Source: Bradyrhizobium sp. 195
GTDB lineage: Bacteria; Pseudomonadota; Alphaproteobacteria; Rhizobiales; Xanthobacteraceae
NCBI RefSeq assembly: GCF_023101665.1
Contig: NZ_CP082163.1
Span: 156,948 to 220,947, forward strand
Length of the DNA stretch: 64,000 bases
Direction of reading: 5' to 3'
The translations under genes were made by a program, and so were the position numbers. Below are positions 18,918 through 28,289 of this stretch, in pieces. The notes beneath the pieces are model-generated. The model did not search any database. It saw nothing but the letters and a program-made list of their open reading frames with translations, and was not told the DNA's origin. Numbering within the stretch: the stretch's first letter is position 1; every line of letters starts with the position of its first letter.

Positions 18918-19120
18918 ACGCTCGATCGCCGATTCACTCAGGTTATTGATCCAGGTTAGAGAAACTTTCGTTTGTACATTTTGCAGGAACCAACATTCCT
19001 TGCACCGCTTCTAACTTCGAACGTGACTGGCGCGCGGGTCGCCCGACCGAAGCAGAGCGCGCTTCCACACTCATCCAGGTCGATCCCGCAGGATCGGTCG
19101 CCATGCGCACGGAGCGGTGA
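18918..19120. other. inter-operon region, probable promoter of the second glycan operon
   Basis: The 203 bp hold GGAAC at 18986-18990 with GCTT 16 nt later, an imperfect EcfG-type match. TCCAGGTTA at about 18950 also occurs upstream of the first operon near 12262. No terminator hairpin was seen after deoB. Confidence 0.35.
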
Positions 19121-20233
19121 ATGACGCGAGTATTGATCACGGGCGGCGCGGGCTTCATCGGATCGCATGCGGCCGACAGCCTTTTGGCCGCCGGCTACGA
19201 GGTCAGACTGCTCGACAATCTTTCGCCACAGGTCCACGGCGGCAACCGTCAGCGCCCCTCCTATCTCGCCGCCGACGCGGAGCTCATCATCGGAGACGTG
19301 ACCGATGCCAACGCTGTCGAACGCGCTCTGCGAGGGACCAACATGGTCCTGCACCTAGCCTCCGTGGTCGGCGTCGGCCAGAGCATGTACGACATCGAGC
19401 CCTACGTCAGGACCAACGAGGTCGGCACCGCCGTGCTGCTGCAAGCGCTATCAAAGCGTCCTGTCGAACGGCTGGTGGTGGCCTCCTCGATGAGCATCTA
19501 TGGAGAAGGCCTCTATCGCAGTGCCGATCAAAGCGTGATCGCTTGTGAAGAACGGCCGATCGAACAACTCCGTAACGGCGACTGGGAATTGCGCGACAAG
19601 GCCGGCAATCCCCTTGAGCCCGTTCCGACGCCAGAGACCAAGCAGCCAACGTTGAGCTCGATCTATGCGCTGAACAAATATGCGCAGGAGCGGATGTGCC
19701 TGATCACGGGCAAGGCCTACGGCATTCCGACCCTGGCGCTGCGCTTGTTCAACGTGTTCGGCCCTCGCCAGGCTCTGTCGAACCCCTACACAGGCGTGCT
19801 CGCGATCTTCGCCGCCCGGCTGCTCAACGGACGACCGCCTCTGGTGTTCGAGGACGGCCTCCAGCGCCGCGATTTCGTTCATGTGCATGATGTCGCTCGT
19901 GCGTGCCGCATGGCGCTCGAGGCCGATCATGCCCAGGACGTCTTCAACGTCGGTTCAGGCCAGAGCCGTAACATCTTGTCGGTGGCCCAGGACCTAGCGG
20001 AAGTCATGGCGCGGCCCGACATCGAACCCGAGATCACCCGAAAATACCGTGCAGGCGACATTCGACACTGCTTTGCCGATATCGGCAAATCTCGCGACGT
20101 GCTCGGTTTTGTTCCGCACATCCACTTCAAGGACGGCCTTGAAGAGCTCGCAGAATACCTTGCTGACCAGATCGCCGACGATCAAGCCGAGCGCGCTACC
20201 CGCGAGTTGCTGCAACGAGGATTGGTTGCGTGA
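19121..20233 (+). CDS. NAD-dependent sugar-nucleotide epimerase/dehydratase
   Basis: A 370-residue extended short-chain dehydrogenase. The Rossmann motif [20 protein letters not shown] is at residues 6-25. The catalytic triad region is SSMSIYGEG with YALNKYAQERM (YxxxK), followed by LRLFNVFGPRQALSNPYTG, typical of UDP-glucose/GlcNAc epimerases and dehydratases. It heads the second glycan operon; its stop abuts the next start. The precise substrate is unknown. Confidence 0.85.
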   Translation: MTRVLITGGAGFIGSHAADSLLAAGYEVRLLDNLSPQVHGGNRQRPSYLAADAELIIGDVTDANAVERALRGTNMVLHLASVVGVGQSMYDIEPYVRTNEVGTAVLLQALSKRPVERLVVASSMSIYGEGLYRSADQSVIACEERPIEQLRNGDWELRDKAGNPLEPVPTPETKQPTLSSIYALNKYAQERMCLITGKAYGIPTLALRLFNVFGPRQALSNPYTGVLAIFAARLLNGRPPLVFEDGLQRRDFVHVHDVARACRMALEADHAQDVFNVGSGQSRNILSVAQDLAEVMARPDIEPEITRKYRAGDIRHCFADIGKSRDVLGFVPHIHFKDGLEELAEYLADQIADDQAERATRELLQRGLVA

Positions 20234-21291
20234 TGACTGACAACAGACCTGTTCTGATCACCGGAGGCTGCGGCTTCATCGGCTCCAATCTTGCCGACCG
20301 GCTCGCCGAACGAGGCGACAACGTGCTGGTGCTCGACAACCTTGCCCGCGCTGGCGTGCGCGAGAATGCTCAGTGGCTGAAGTCGAGGCACGGAGACCGG
20401 GTGGCGGTGACCATCGCCGACATCCGCGATCCGATTCCTGTCATCGACGCGGTGCGCGAATCCCGTGCGGTTCTGCACCTGGCGGCCCAGGTCGCCGTCA
20501 CTGATAGCGTGAGCGATCCCGCTTCCGACTTCGAGATCAATGCCCGCGGCACGCTGAACGTGCTTGAAGCCGTTCGCCTGCACAATCCGCCGGCGCCTGT
20601 CATCTTCGCCTCGACCAACAAGGTCTACGGTCGTCTGATCGACGACAGCGCGATCACGCTGTCCGGCCGGCGCTATGTGCCGATGAGTGACGGTCTGGCT
20701 GGCGGTGTTTCCGAAGAGACGCCGCTCGATTTCTATAGCCCCTACGGTTGCTCCAAGGGCACTGCGGACCAGTACGTTCACGATTACGCCCGCGTGTTCG
20801 GACTTCGTACGGTCGTGATGCGCATGAGCTGCATCTACGGCCCGCGTCAGTTCGGCACCGAGGACCAAGGCTGGATTGCACACTTTTTGCTGAGCGCGAT
20901 TCGAGGAAATCCGCTCACGATCTATGGCGACGGCAAGCAGGTTCGCGACGCGCTCCACGTCTCGGATGCGGTCAATGCCTGGCTAGCAGCGCTTGATCGC
21001 ATCGAGCTAGTCCGCGGACGGGTCTTCAATCTCGGTGGCGGTCCGCGCAATGCGATCAGTCTGCTAGAATTGATCGACCAGATTGGTGAGCTAACAGGCC
21101 GGGACGTCGCCTACAGTTTCGCTGACTGGCGTCCGGGCGATCAGCCCTGGTACGTCACGGATACAAGCGCCTCGTCCGCGGCGCTTGGCTGGGCGCCGCA
21201 GGTTGGGCTCGCGGAAGGACTTCGCTCGCTCCACACCTGGCTGTACAGCCGCTTCGGATCATCAGATAGCAGCCGCGAGGCCTTGGCATGA
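20233..21291 (+). CDS. NAD-dependent epimerase, CDP-tyvelose/paratose-epimerase-like
   Basis: A 352-residue extended SDR. ITGGCGFIGSNLADRLAERG binds the cofactor, ASTNKVYGRL supplies the catalytic TNKVYG motif, and YSPYGCSKGTADQYV carries the YxxxK. TNKVYG and GCSKG are characteristic of CDP-paratose 2-epimerase (RfbE) relatives, so epimerisation at a deoxysugar is possible. The start could be GTG 20230 or ATG 20233; the latter gives a TGATG junction with the previous gene. Its stop overlaps the radical SAM gene by 4 nt. Confidence 0.85.
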   Translation: MTDNRPVLITGGCGFIGSNLADRLAERGDNVLVLDNLARAGVRENAQWLKSRHGDRVAVTIADIRDPIPVIDAVRESRAVLHLAAQVAVTDSVSDPASDFEINARGTLNVLEAVRLHNPPAPVIFASTNKVYGRLIDDSAITLSGRRYVPMSDGLAGGVSEETPLDFYSPYGCSKGTADQYVHDYARVFGLRTVVMRMSCIYGPRQFGTEDQGWIAHFLLSAIRGNPLTIYGDGKQVRDALHVSDAVNAWLAALDRIELVRGRVFNLGGGPRNAISLLELIDQIGELTGRDVAYSFADWRPGDQPWYVTDTSASSAALGWAPQVGLAEGLRSLHTWLYSRFGSSDSSREALA

Positions 21292-22574
21292 CCCGGGTCG
21301 CCCTCATCAATCCCAACTGGGAGTTCGGCGGCAGCATTTATTTCGGCTGCCGATCGCCTCACCTGCCGCTGGAGCTCGGCATATCCGAACACCACCTGAA
21401 GGCGGCTGGACACGAGACGCTGCTGATTGACGCCCACATGTTCGACCTGTCGCTTACCGACATCGAAGCCGAGCTGCGCGCGTTCGATCCGGATCTGGTC
21501 GCCATCACCACAGCCCCGACCTATCTGTTCTGGCGTTGCGCCCCCCCTGAGCTCCGTGTGCCGCAGCAGCTCGCGCTTACGGTTCGGGACCTCGCACCTG
21601 TCCTGGTCGCGGTCGGCCCTCACGGCTCGACCACACCAAAGGCGGCGCTGAAAAAGCTCGGTGCCGACATCGTCATCATGGGAGAATGCGAGATCTCGTT
21701 GCTCCGCCTGGCCAACGGCGAACGCGACTTTGCTGGCCTGTGCCTTCGGGACGGAGCTTCCGTCCAGGTCAATGGTGGCCCCCAGGCTGCCCGCTTTACG
21801 GATCAGCCGCCGCTGCACTGGCCCGACGAGATGATTCGCCGGCATCACCATCACCATCATCGCTTTGAAGCCGAGCCGCTTGCACCTGGTGCCGAGGTCG
21901 AGGCCTCGCGAGGTTGTCCTTACAGCTGCACGTTCTGCGCCAAGGACAACTTCCGCAACGCCTATCGCAAGCGTCCGCCCGCTATCATTCTCGATGAGAT
22001 CGACGGCCTCCGTAGCCAGGGCATCGAATATGTCTACTTCATCGACGAGATCTTTCTCCCGAACGCCGAGCTGCTGCAGGAGCTGACGACGCGGGATCTG
22101 AAATTCGGCGTGCAGACCCGGATCGACCTTTGGAAACCGGACATGCTCGCCCTGCTCGGCCGCGCCGGTTGCGTTTCGATCGAGGCCGGGATCGAGAGCC
22201 TGACAGTTGAGGGGCGCGCTGCGCTTGCCAAGAACTGCAGAATGAGCACCGATCAGCTGGCAGAGCGGCTGTCCGAAGCGCGTCGTCACGTTCCCTTCGT
22301 GCAGGCCAATTTGATTGAAATGCCCGAGGACGACGATCCGGTCGTGCAGCGCTGGCGTCGCCAGATGCAGGACGCCGGCGTCTGGGCCAATGACCCAGTC
22401 CCTCTCTATCCCTACCCGGGATCGCCGGACTACCGCAAATTATGGGGCGAGCCCGACGACTTCGCCTGGGAGCGCGCCCATCAGCATTATCTCGCGATGT
22501 TCGACCGGTTCAGCGACGTCCAGAACGATCGCCCCGTTCCGCTCGATGCACTCGAACTCCAGGTGGCGCCATGA
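21288..22574 (+). CDS. B12-binding radical SAM protein (TIGR04295-like)
   Basis: A 428-residue protein. Residues 1-150 resemble a cobalamin-binding domain (VALINPNWEFGG, EHHLKAAGHETLLIDAH, LVAITTAPTY). The radical SAM cluster motif is CxxxCxxC at Cys210, Cys214 and Cys217 (SRGCPYSCTFCAKDN). Such enzymes often methylate or rearrange unactivated carbons, so it may tailor the sugar or cyclitol. Residues 186-191 are six consecutive histidines just before the radical SAM core. ATGA overlaps exist on both sides. Confidence 0.85.
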   Translation: MTRVALINPNWEFGGSIYFGCRSPHLPLELGISEHHLKAAGHETLLIDAHMFDLSLTDIEAELRAFDPDLVAITTAPTYLFWRCAPPELRVPQQLALTVRDLAPVLVAVGPHGSTTPKAALKKLGADIVIMGECEISLLRLANGERDFAGLCLRDGASVQVNGGPQAARFTDQPPLHWPDEMIRRHHHHHHRFEAEPLAPGAEVEASRGCPYSCTFCAKDNFRNAYRKRPPAIILDEIDGLRSQGIEYVYFIDEIFLPNAELLQELTTRDLKFGVQTRIDLWKPDMLALLGRAGCVSIEAGIESLTVEGRAALAKNCRMSTDQLAERLSEARRHVPFVQANLIEMPEDDDPVVQRWRRQMQDAGVWANDPVPLYPYPGSPDYRKLWGEPDDFAWERAHQHYLAMFDRFSDVQNDRPVPLDALELQVAP

Positions 22575-23608
22575 GCCGCAGTTCGCACATCAGGCTGCTG
22601 ATGACCACCGACACCGTGGGGGGCGTGTGGACCTATTCCTGCGGTCTCGCCTCCGATCTCGCAAACGCTGGTGTCAACGTCGTCCTGGTCACGATGGGTC
22701 CTCGCGCGCGGACAGACGAGCGGGAGCGCCTGCAGCGGTCCCGCGTGCGTCTGATCGAGACGGATCTTGCGCTCGAGTGGCAGGACCCTGAAGGCGCCGA
22801 TGTGGCCGACGCGAGCCGCGTGCTCGCCAGCCTCGAAGCCAAGCTCAGGCCGGATGTCGTTCACCTCAATAGCTTCCGCGAAGCAGGTTTCGGCTGGCAT
22901 GCGCCGACGGTGCTGGTGGCGCATTCCTGCGTCAATTCCTGGGCGCAAGCGTGCCGGGACACGACGTGGCTTGAGGAGCCGCGGTGGCGCCGCTACACCG
23001 AACGCGTTGCCGCGGCTCTCGACCAGGCGCAGGCCTGGGTGTGCCCGAGCCAATCCTTTCACGACACGATTGATGATATCTATGGTCCTCGTTCCAGAGG
23101 CACAGTGATCTGGAACGGGATCGCGCCGGGCGATTTCGTCGGACGAAAACAGGAGCTGATCTTCGCGGCCGGACGGCTTTGGGACCGCGCCAAGAACATC
23201 CAAGCTCTTGCGACCGCGGCGCGTGGATTGGCTTGGCCTGTCGAAGTCGCAGGTGCCGCCGATGCGAGCCCCTCCCCTTCGGTCACCTGGCTGGGCCACC
23301 TGTCGCCGGAAGCCCTGCACGCCCGCCTTCGGCATGGAGCAATTTTTGTGAGTCCGGCGCTCTATGAGCCGTTCGGCCTTTCGGTGCTGGAGGCCGCGGC
23401 AGCCGGCTGCGCGCTCGTCCTGTCCGACATCTCGACGTTCAGGGAGCTCTGGAACGGAGCCGCCATCTTCGTCGATCCGGCCGACACCGACGCGCTGTAT
23501 CATGTCCTCGCGGATCTTTGCGCGGACGCGCGCGAGCGCTCGCGGCTCCAGCGCGCTGCCTACGAGCATTCGCTGACCTATTCGCGGGCGCGAATGACCA
23601 GCGCTTAA
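22571..23608 (+). CDS. GT4-family glycosyltransferase with an early ochre stop
   Basis: The 345 residues form a GT-B transferase: TTDTVGGVWTYSCGLASDLA at the N-terminus, then the donor-site motifs FAAGRLWDRAKN and SPALYEPFGLSVLEAAAAG. A TAA at 23606-23608 interrupts the frame. It stays open for 24 more codons (LRLYESLIATQSVATRED onward) and ends at a TGA at 23681-23683 that overlaps the ATG of the next gene, as at almost every junction in this operon. The natural product was therefore probably 370 residues, with a Tyr codon mutated to TAA. The truncated enzyme keeps all catalytic motifs and may still work. Confidence 0.8.
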   Translation: MSRSSHIRLLMTTDTVGGVWTYSCGLASDLANAGVNVVLVTMGPRARTDERERLQRSRVRLIETDLALEWQDPEGADVADASRVLASLEAKLRPDVVHLNSFREAGFGWHAPTVLVAHSCVNSWAQACRDTTWLEEPRWRRYTERVAAALDQAQAWVCPSQSFHDTIDDIYGPRSRGTVIWNGIAPGDFVGRKQELIFAAGRLWDRAKNIQALATAARGLAWPVEVAGAADASPSPSVTWLGHLSPEALHARLRHGAIFVSPALYEPFGLSVLEAAAAGCALVLSDISTFRELWNGAAIFVDPADTDALYHVLADLCADARERSRLQRAAYEHSLTYSRARMTSA

Positions 23609-23679
23609 TTGAGACTCTACGAAAGCTTGATCGCGACGCAGTCTGTCGCGACCAGAGAAGACCGGATCGAGGTGCGGGC

Positions 23680-24807
23680 ATGAAATGCGTTCTGTTCTAC
23701 CATGCGTTCACCTCGTGCTGGAACAATGGCAACGCACACTTTCTCCGCGGCTACGCGCGCGAGTTGCATGCGCTGGGTCATGAGGTCGTCGTCTTCGAGC
23801 CGATCGATGGCTGGAGCCGATTGAATGCGATACGAGAAGGCGGTCCGCATGCACTCGACGACATCCCGGCGCTGCTGCCCGGGATCGACATTCGCCGCTA
23901 TGATGCCTTCCCCGACCTCGACCGTGCCATTGACGGCGCAAATCTTGTGATCGTCCACGAGTGGAATTCCCCCGGTCTGATCGCGCAGCTCGGACGCAGG
24001 CGCGCGCAAGGGGCTCCCTACACGCTGCTGTTTCACGATACCCACCACCGCGCGGTCAGCGCGCCAGACGAATTGGCACAGTTCGACCTCGATGGCTTCG
24101 ACGGCGTGCTTGCCTTCGGCGAGGTGCTTCGGCAGATCTACCTGAAGCTTGGATGGGCGGACCGCGTCTTCACTTGGCACGAGGCGGCGGATACCGCCTT
24201 GTACCACCCGCTGCCGGACATCGCGCGCACCGACGATCTGATCTGGATCGGCAATTGGGGCGACGGCGAGCGCGGCGCCGAGCTCAACGAGTTCCTCGTC
24301 GAGCCGGTCGCCGAATTGAAGCTCCGGGCCAGCATCTATGGCGTCCGGTACTCGGACGCGGCTCTCGAGACGATTCGAGCGGCCGGTATCCGATACGGCG
24401 GCTGGCTGCCGGCACATTGGGCTCCCGCGGCCTTTGCCAGCGCACGTGCGACGGTGCATGTGCCACGGGCGCCCTATGTCCGTTCTCTTCCGGGCATACC
24501 CACCATCCGCGTCTTCGAAGCGATGGCCTGCGGCATTCCCCTGGTCTCCGCATCCTGGTCGGATGCGGAGGGCCTATTCCCCGAGGGCGCCTATCTCGGG
24601 GTTGCCGATGGCGCACAGATGAAACAGGCATTGCGCGCCCTCCTGGATGACCACGAGATGTCGTCAGCGATGGTGCAAACAGGGTTCCGTGTGATCCGCG
24701 AAAAGCACACCTGCCGCCATCGCGCGCACCAGCTCCTTGAAATCGTCGAGGGCATCCGGGCCACGGGCCAGTCGCAGCGCAAGTCAACCATCGGAGCGGT
24801 CGCATGA
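23680..24807 (+). CDS. CgeB-like glycosyltransferase
   Basis: A 375-residue GT-B type protein. The N-terminus VLFYHAFTSCWNNGNAHFLR parallels the SSWGNGHAT motif of the other CgeB-like proteins here, and the donor site is TIRVFEAMACGIPLVSASW. LGHEVVVFEPIDGW fits the first Rossmann half. No signal or membrane segment. Start ATG overlaps the restored stop of the GT4 gene; the stop overlaps the next gene (ATGA). Together with 24804 and 25889 it forms a run of three transferases that could add three successive residues. Confidence 0.8.
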   Translation: MKCVLFYHAFTSCWNNGNAHFLRGYARELHALGHEVVVFEPIDGWSRLNAIREGGPHALDDIPALLPGIDIRRYDAFPDLDRAIDGANLVIVHEWNSPGLIAQLGRRRAQGAPYTLLFHDTHHRAVSAPDELAQFDLDGFDGVLAFGEVLRQIYLKLGWADRVFTWHEAADTALYHPLPDIARTDDLIWIGNWGDGERGAELNEFLVEPVAELKLRASIYGVRYSDAALETIRAAGIRYGGWLPAHWAPAAFASARATVHVPRAPYVRSLPGIPTIRVFEAMACGIPLVSASWSDAEGLFPEGAYLGVADGAQMKQALRALLDDHEMSSAMVQTGFRVIREKHTCRHRAHQLLEIVEGIRATGQSQRKSTIGAVA

Positions 24808-25892
24808 GGATCTGTTTCTTCGGATCGAGCCTCGTATCGTCCTACTGGAACGGCGCTGCGACCTACTATCGCGGCATGCTGAAGGAAATTGCGACGCTCG
24901 GACACGAGGTCACCTTCTTCGAGCCGGACGCGTTCGAACGACAGGCGCATCGCGACATCGACGACCCCGACTGGGCGCGGGTGGTCGTCTATCCGGCAAC
25001 GTCGGACGGCTGGCGCGGCAGCCTGGAAGCCGCCGCCAAGTCTGCCGACATGCTGATCAAGGCCAGCGGCGTCGGGGTCTTCGACGAGGAGCTTGAGATT
25101 GCGGCCGCGACCATCCCCTCGAGAGCCATGCGCATCTACTGGGATGTCGACGCGCCGGCGACGCTCGAAGCGATCGATCAGAGCCCGCAGCATCATTTGC
25201 GCAGCGTCATCGCGTCCTATGACATGGTGCTGACCTATGGCGGCGGCGAGCCGGTCGTGTCCGCATACCGCGCCAGGGGTGCTCGCGATTGCATACCGAT
25301 CTACAATGCGCTGGATCCAGCAACCCACTTCCCCGCACCGCGGATCGCGCGCTACGCCTGCGATCTCAGTCTGCTGGCGAACCGGCTCCCCGATCGCGAG
25401 CAGCGCGTCGAGCGCTTCTTCATCGAGGTCGCGCGTCACTTGCCGGAAAAGAGCTTCGTGCTCGGCGGCTCCGGCTGGGAGACCAAGCAGACGCCGGCCA
25501 ATCTGCGCAAAGTCGGACACGTCGGCACCGCCGATCACAACGGCTTCTTCGGCTCGGCTCTCGCCACGCTCAACGTCAATCGCGACAGCATGGCGCGCTA
25601 CGGCTTCTCGCCGCCGACACGCGTGTTCGAGGCCGTCGGCGCCGGCGCCTGCCTGATCACCGATCAATGGGAAGGAATCGATTATTTTCTGGAGCCCGAC
25701 CACGAGGTTCTGGTCGCGGCGACCGCAGCGGAGGTGGCCGGCCACATCAACGCTTTGACCCCCGATCGCGCCCGGGCCATCGCCGGCCGCGCCCGCGCGC
25801 GCATCCTCAATCACCACACCTACCGGCATCGCGCGCGCCAGTTCAACGAACTCTTTGTCGGAAGCAGCTCACGCATAGAGGCAGCAGAATGA
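24804..25892 (+). CDS. CgeB-like glycosyltransferase
   Basis: A 362-residue protein opening FFGSSLVSSYWNGAATYYRG, with MRIYWDVDAPATLE mid-protein and a donor-site motif PPTRVFEAVGAGACLITDQW. The C-terminal NHHTYRHRARQFNELF matches the tails of its neighbours (HTCRHRAHQLLE and HTSEHRAQQLE), supporting recent shared ancestry. Substrates unknown. ATGA overlaps on both sides. Confidence 0.8.
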   Translation: MRICFFGSSLVSSYWNGAATYYRGMLKEIATLGHEVTFFEPDAFERQAHRDIDDPDWARVVVYPATSDGWRGSLEAAAKSADMLIKASGVGVFDEELEIAAATIPSRAMRIYWDVDAPATLEAIDQSPQHHLRSVIASYDMVLTYGGGEPVVSAYRARGARDCIPIYNALDPATHFPAPRIARYACDLSLLANRLPDREQRVERFFIEVARHLPEKSFVLGGSGWETKQTPANLRKVGHVGTADHNGFFGSALATLNVNRDSMARYGFSPPTRVFEAVGAGACLITDQWEGIDYFLEPDHEVLVAATAAEVAGHINALTPDRARAIAGRARARILNHHTYRHRARQFNELFVGSSSRIEAAE

Positions 25893-27013
25893 ACCTCAAC
25901 ATCGTCGTCATCGGTCTTTCGGTCACATCCTCATGGGGCAACGGTCATGCCACGACCTACCGCGCCCTGATCGAAGCCCTGGCACAGCGAGGCCACCGCG
26001 TCAGCTTCCTTGAGCGCGACGTCGCCTGGTATCGGAATCATCGCGATCTGGTCAATCCCTCCGCGTGGAACGTCCACCTCTATCAATCGCTCAGCGACAT
26101 CCCATCCCGCTTCGGATCGCTCATCCGCGCTGCCGATCTGGTGATGGTCGGCTCGTACGTGCCTGACGGCATCGCGATCTCTGACTGGGTGACGAGCCAT
26201 GCTCAGGGAATTACCGCCTTCTACGACATCGATACGCCGGTCACGCTGTCTCGCCTCGAGCAAGGCCTCGATTACATTTCTGCGGCAATGATTCCGCGTT
26301 TTGATTTGTATCTGTCCTTTACCGGCGGTCCGGTCCCGCAGATGATCGAGGAGAACTACGGCAGCCCGCTGGCGCGAGCGCTTTATTGCAGCGCTGATAC
26401 GAATCTGTACGCACCCAGGCCAGCGAAGCCAAAATGGTCGCTGGGTTACCTCGGAACGTACAGCGGCGACAGGCAGCCTGTTCTCGAGGAGTTGCTTCTG
26501 GCGCCTGCCCGCGCCTTGCCGGCTGAGCAATTTGTGGTCGCAGGGGCACAATACCCCGAGCACATCAGTTGGCCCGCCAATGTGACCCGGATCGAGCATC
26601 TCACGCCGCAGCAGCATCCGACGTTCTATTCCGAACAGCGCTTCACCCTGAATGCGACGCGGAGCGACATGCGCGCGCTTGGCTTCTCACCCAGCGTTCG
26701 CCTGTTCGAGGCGGCGGCCTGCGGAACACCGATTATTTCGGACCGATGGCCAGGCCTTGAAACGATATTCGAGCCGTCCTCCGAAATCCTCATCGTCTCC
26801 GAGCCAAAGGAGGTGATCGAGATCCTGCGGGACATCCCTGAAGAACGCCGACGACAGATTGCGGAGAACGCGAGACGGCGGGTTCTTGCTGATCACACGT
26901 CGGAGCATCGGGCGCAGCAGCTGGAGACCTTCTATCTGGAGGCTTCCGCGCGGCGGCGTCGGAAATCCAAGCGACTGCCTGAAATCCGGCCGGTGCAGGT
27001 CGCCGAACTCTAA
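25889..27013 (+). CDS. CgeB-like glycosyltransferase
   Basis: A 374-residue protein most like the transferase at 14100: VIGLSVTSSWGNGHATTYRA, FYDIDTPVTLSRLEQG, LSFTGGPVPQM, LGYLGTYSGDRQP and VRLFEAAACGTPIISDRWPG. It ends with a basic tail (SARRRRKSKRLPE) that might contact the membrane. The similarity suggests that the two proteins act at equivalent steps or on related acceptors. ATG overlaps the previous stop; 12 nt separate it from the UXS-like gene. Confidence 0.8.
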   Translation: MNLNIVVIGLSVTSSWGNGHATTYRALIEALAQRGHRVSFLERDVAWYRNHRDLVNPSAWNVHLYQSLSDIPSRFGSLIRAADLVMVGSYVPDGIAISDWVTSHAQGITAFYDIDTPVTLSRLEQGLDYISAAMIPRFDLYLSFTGGPVPQMIEENYGSPLARALYCSADTNLYAPRPAKPKWSLGYLGTYSGDRQPVLEELLLAPARALPAEQFVVAGAQYPEHISWPANVTRIEHLTPQQHPTFYSEQRFTLNATRSDMRALGFSPSVRLFEAAACGTPIISDRWPGLETIFEPSSEILIVSEPKEVIEILRDIPEERRRQIAENARRRVLADHTSEHRAQQLETFYLEASARRRRKSKRLPEIRPVQVAEL

Positions 27014-27025
27014 AGGGAGACGACC

Positions 27026-28090
27026 ATGACGTTTCAGACTCGCATTCGTGCCCCGCGCCCGACCCCGACCACGTTGGTCGCCGGTGGCGCCGGGTTTATC
27101 GGCTCGCATCTGTGCGACGCGCTCCTGCAGCACGGACACAGGGTGATTTGTCTCGACAACCTGTTCACCGGCACGATGGCAAACATCCGGCCACTGCTCA
27201 ACCATCCGAATTTCCGCTTCATCGACCAGGACGTGCGTGAGCCGCTGGACATCGACGAACCCGTCGATCGGATCTACAGCCTGGCCTGCCCGGCCTCGCC
27301 GCGCAGTTACCAGAAGGATCCGATCGGCACGATGAACACCTGCGTGATCGGCACCATGAACATGCTCGAGCTTGCGCGCCGGAAGTCGGCGCGCGTGCTC
27401 CAGGCATCTACCAGCGAGGTGTATGGCGACCCTGAAATCCACCCCCAGCCGGAATCCTACCTCGGCAACGTCAATCCAATCGGTCCGCGCGCCTGTTACG
27501 ACGAGGGCAAGCGCGCCGCAGAAACACTGATGTTCGACTACCACCGGCAGCACGGGGTCGAGATCAAGGTCGCGCGCATTTTCAATACCTATGGACCACG
27601 CATGCTCGAGAACGACGGGCGGGTCGTGTCGAACTTCATCGTACAGGCCTTGCGCGGCGAACCGATCACCATCTACGGCCGTGGGACCCAGACCAGAAGC
27701 TTCTGCTTCGTCGACGATCTCGTGCGCGGATTGCAGCTTCTGATGGAGAGCCCGGCCGAGGTCACTGGCCCGTGCAACCTGGGCAACCCGCATGAGGTCA
27801 CGATCGAAGCCATCGCCCGCGAAGTCCTGTCGTACACCCGTTCGACGTCCCCGCTTCGCTTCGAGGCGCTGCCCACGGACGATCCCAAGCGTCGCAAGCC
27901 CGTCATCGACATCGCCGAACGGTCACTGGGATGGCGCCCGCGCGTGCCGCTGAAAGACGGCCTGCAGGCGACCATTGCCTATTTCGCGCTTCGCATCGCG
28001 ACCGATGCCCCGGCGCTGACGCCGGCAATCGCCGCAGGCAGGACGGGCCGTACGGCCCGCGGACGACTAACCCTTGCGGAGCGCACGTGA
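27026..28090 (+). CDS. UDP-glucuronate decarboxylase-like SDR (UDP-xylose synthase type)
   Basis: A 354-residue extended [23 protein letters not shown] binds [39 protein letters not shown] and [20 protein letters not shown] (YxxxK) are hallmarks of UDP-xylose synthases, which decarboxylate UDP-glucuronate. The last 30 residues are a low-complexity Ala/Arg tail. AGGGAG precedes the ATG. As the last gene of the second glycan operon it points to a xylose residue in the product, matching the beta-xylosidase-like gene of the first operon. Confidence 0.88.
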   Translation: MTFQTRIRAPRPTPTTLVAGGAGFIGSHLCDALLQHGHRVICLDNLFTGTMANIRPLLNHPNFRFIDQDVREPLDIDEPVDRIYSLACPASPRSYQKDPIGTMNTCVIGTMNMLELARRKSARVLQASTSEVYGDPEIHPQPESYLGNVNPIGPRACYDEGKRAAETLMFDYHRQHGVEIKVARIFNTYGPRMLENDGRVVSNFIVQALRGEPITIYGRGTQTRSFCFVDDLVRGLQLLMESPAEVTGPCNLGNPHEVTIEAIAREVLSYTRSTSPLRFEALPTDDPKRRKPVIDIAERSLGWRPRVPLKDGLQATIAYFALRIATDAPALTPAIAAGRTGRTARGRLTLAERT

Positions 28091-28289
28091 TGACGTTCTA
28101 AAACGCGAAAACAACCCCATGCACAGTAGCCGGGCCAAGCAAAATCAATGACTTAGCGTGCGTCGCGTGATGTTGCGGATTTTACGAACTCCTGGTTGCG
28201 ACGTCGGGCAAATCAGGGGCATGATGTCATCCTCGCGCGCCGCCGTTTGGAAGCCGGCCGATGCTTCATTCTCGGCCGGCCCGGCCCCG

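Noticed and set aside
21843..21860. His6 run as a cloning-vector tag
   Set aside because: It is internal, with flanking sequence typical of the protein, and codons match the genome; it appears natural.
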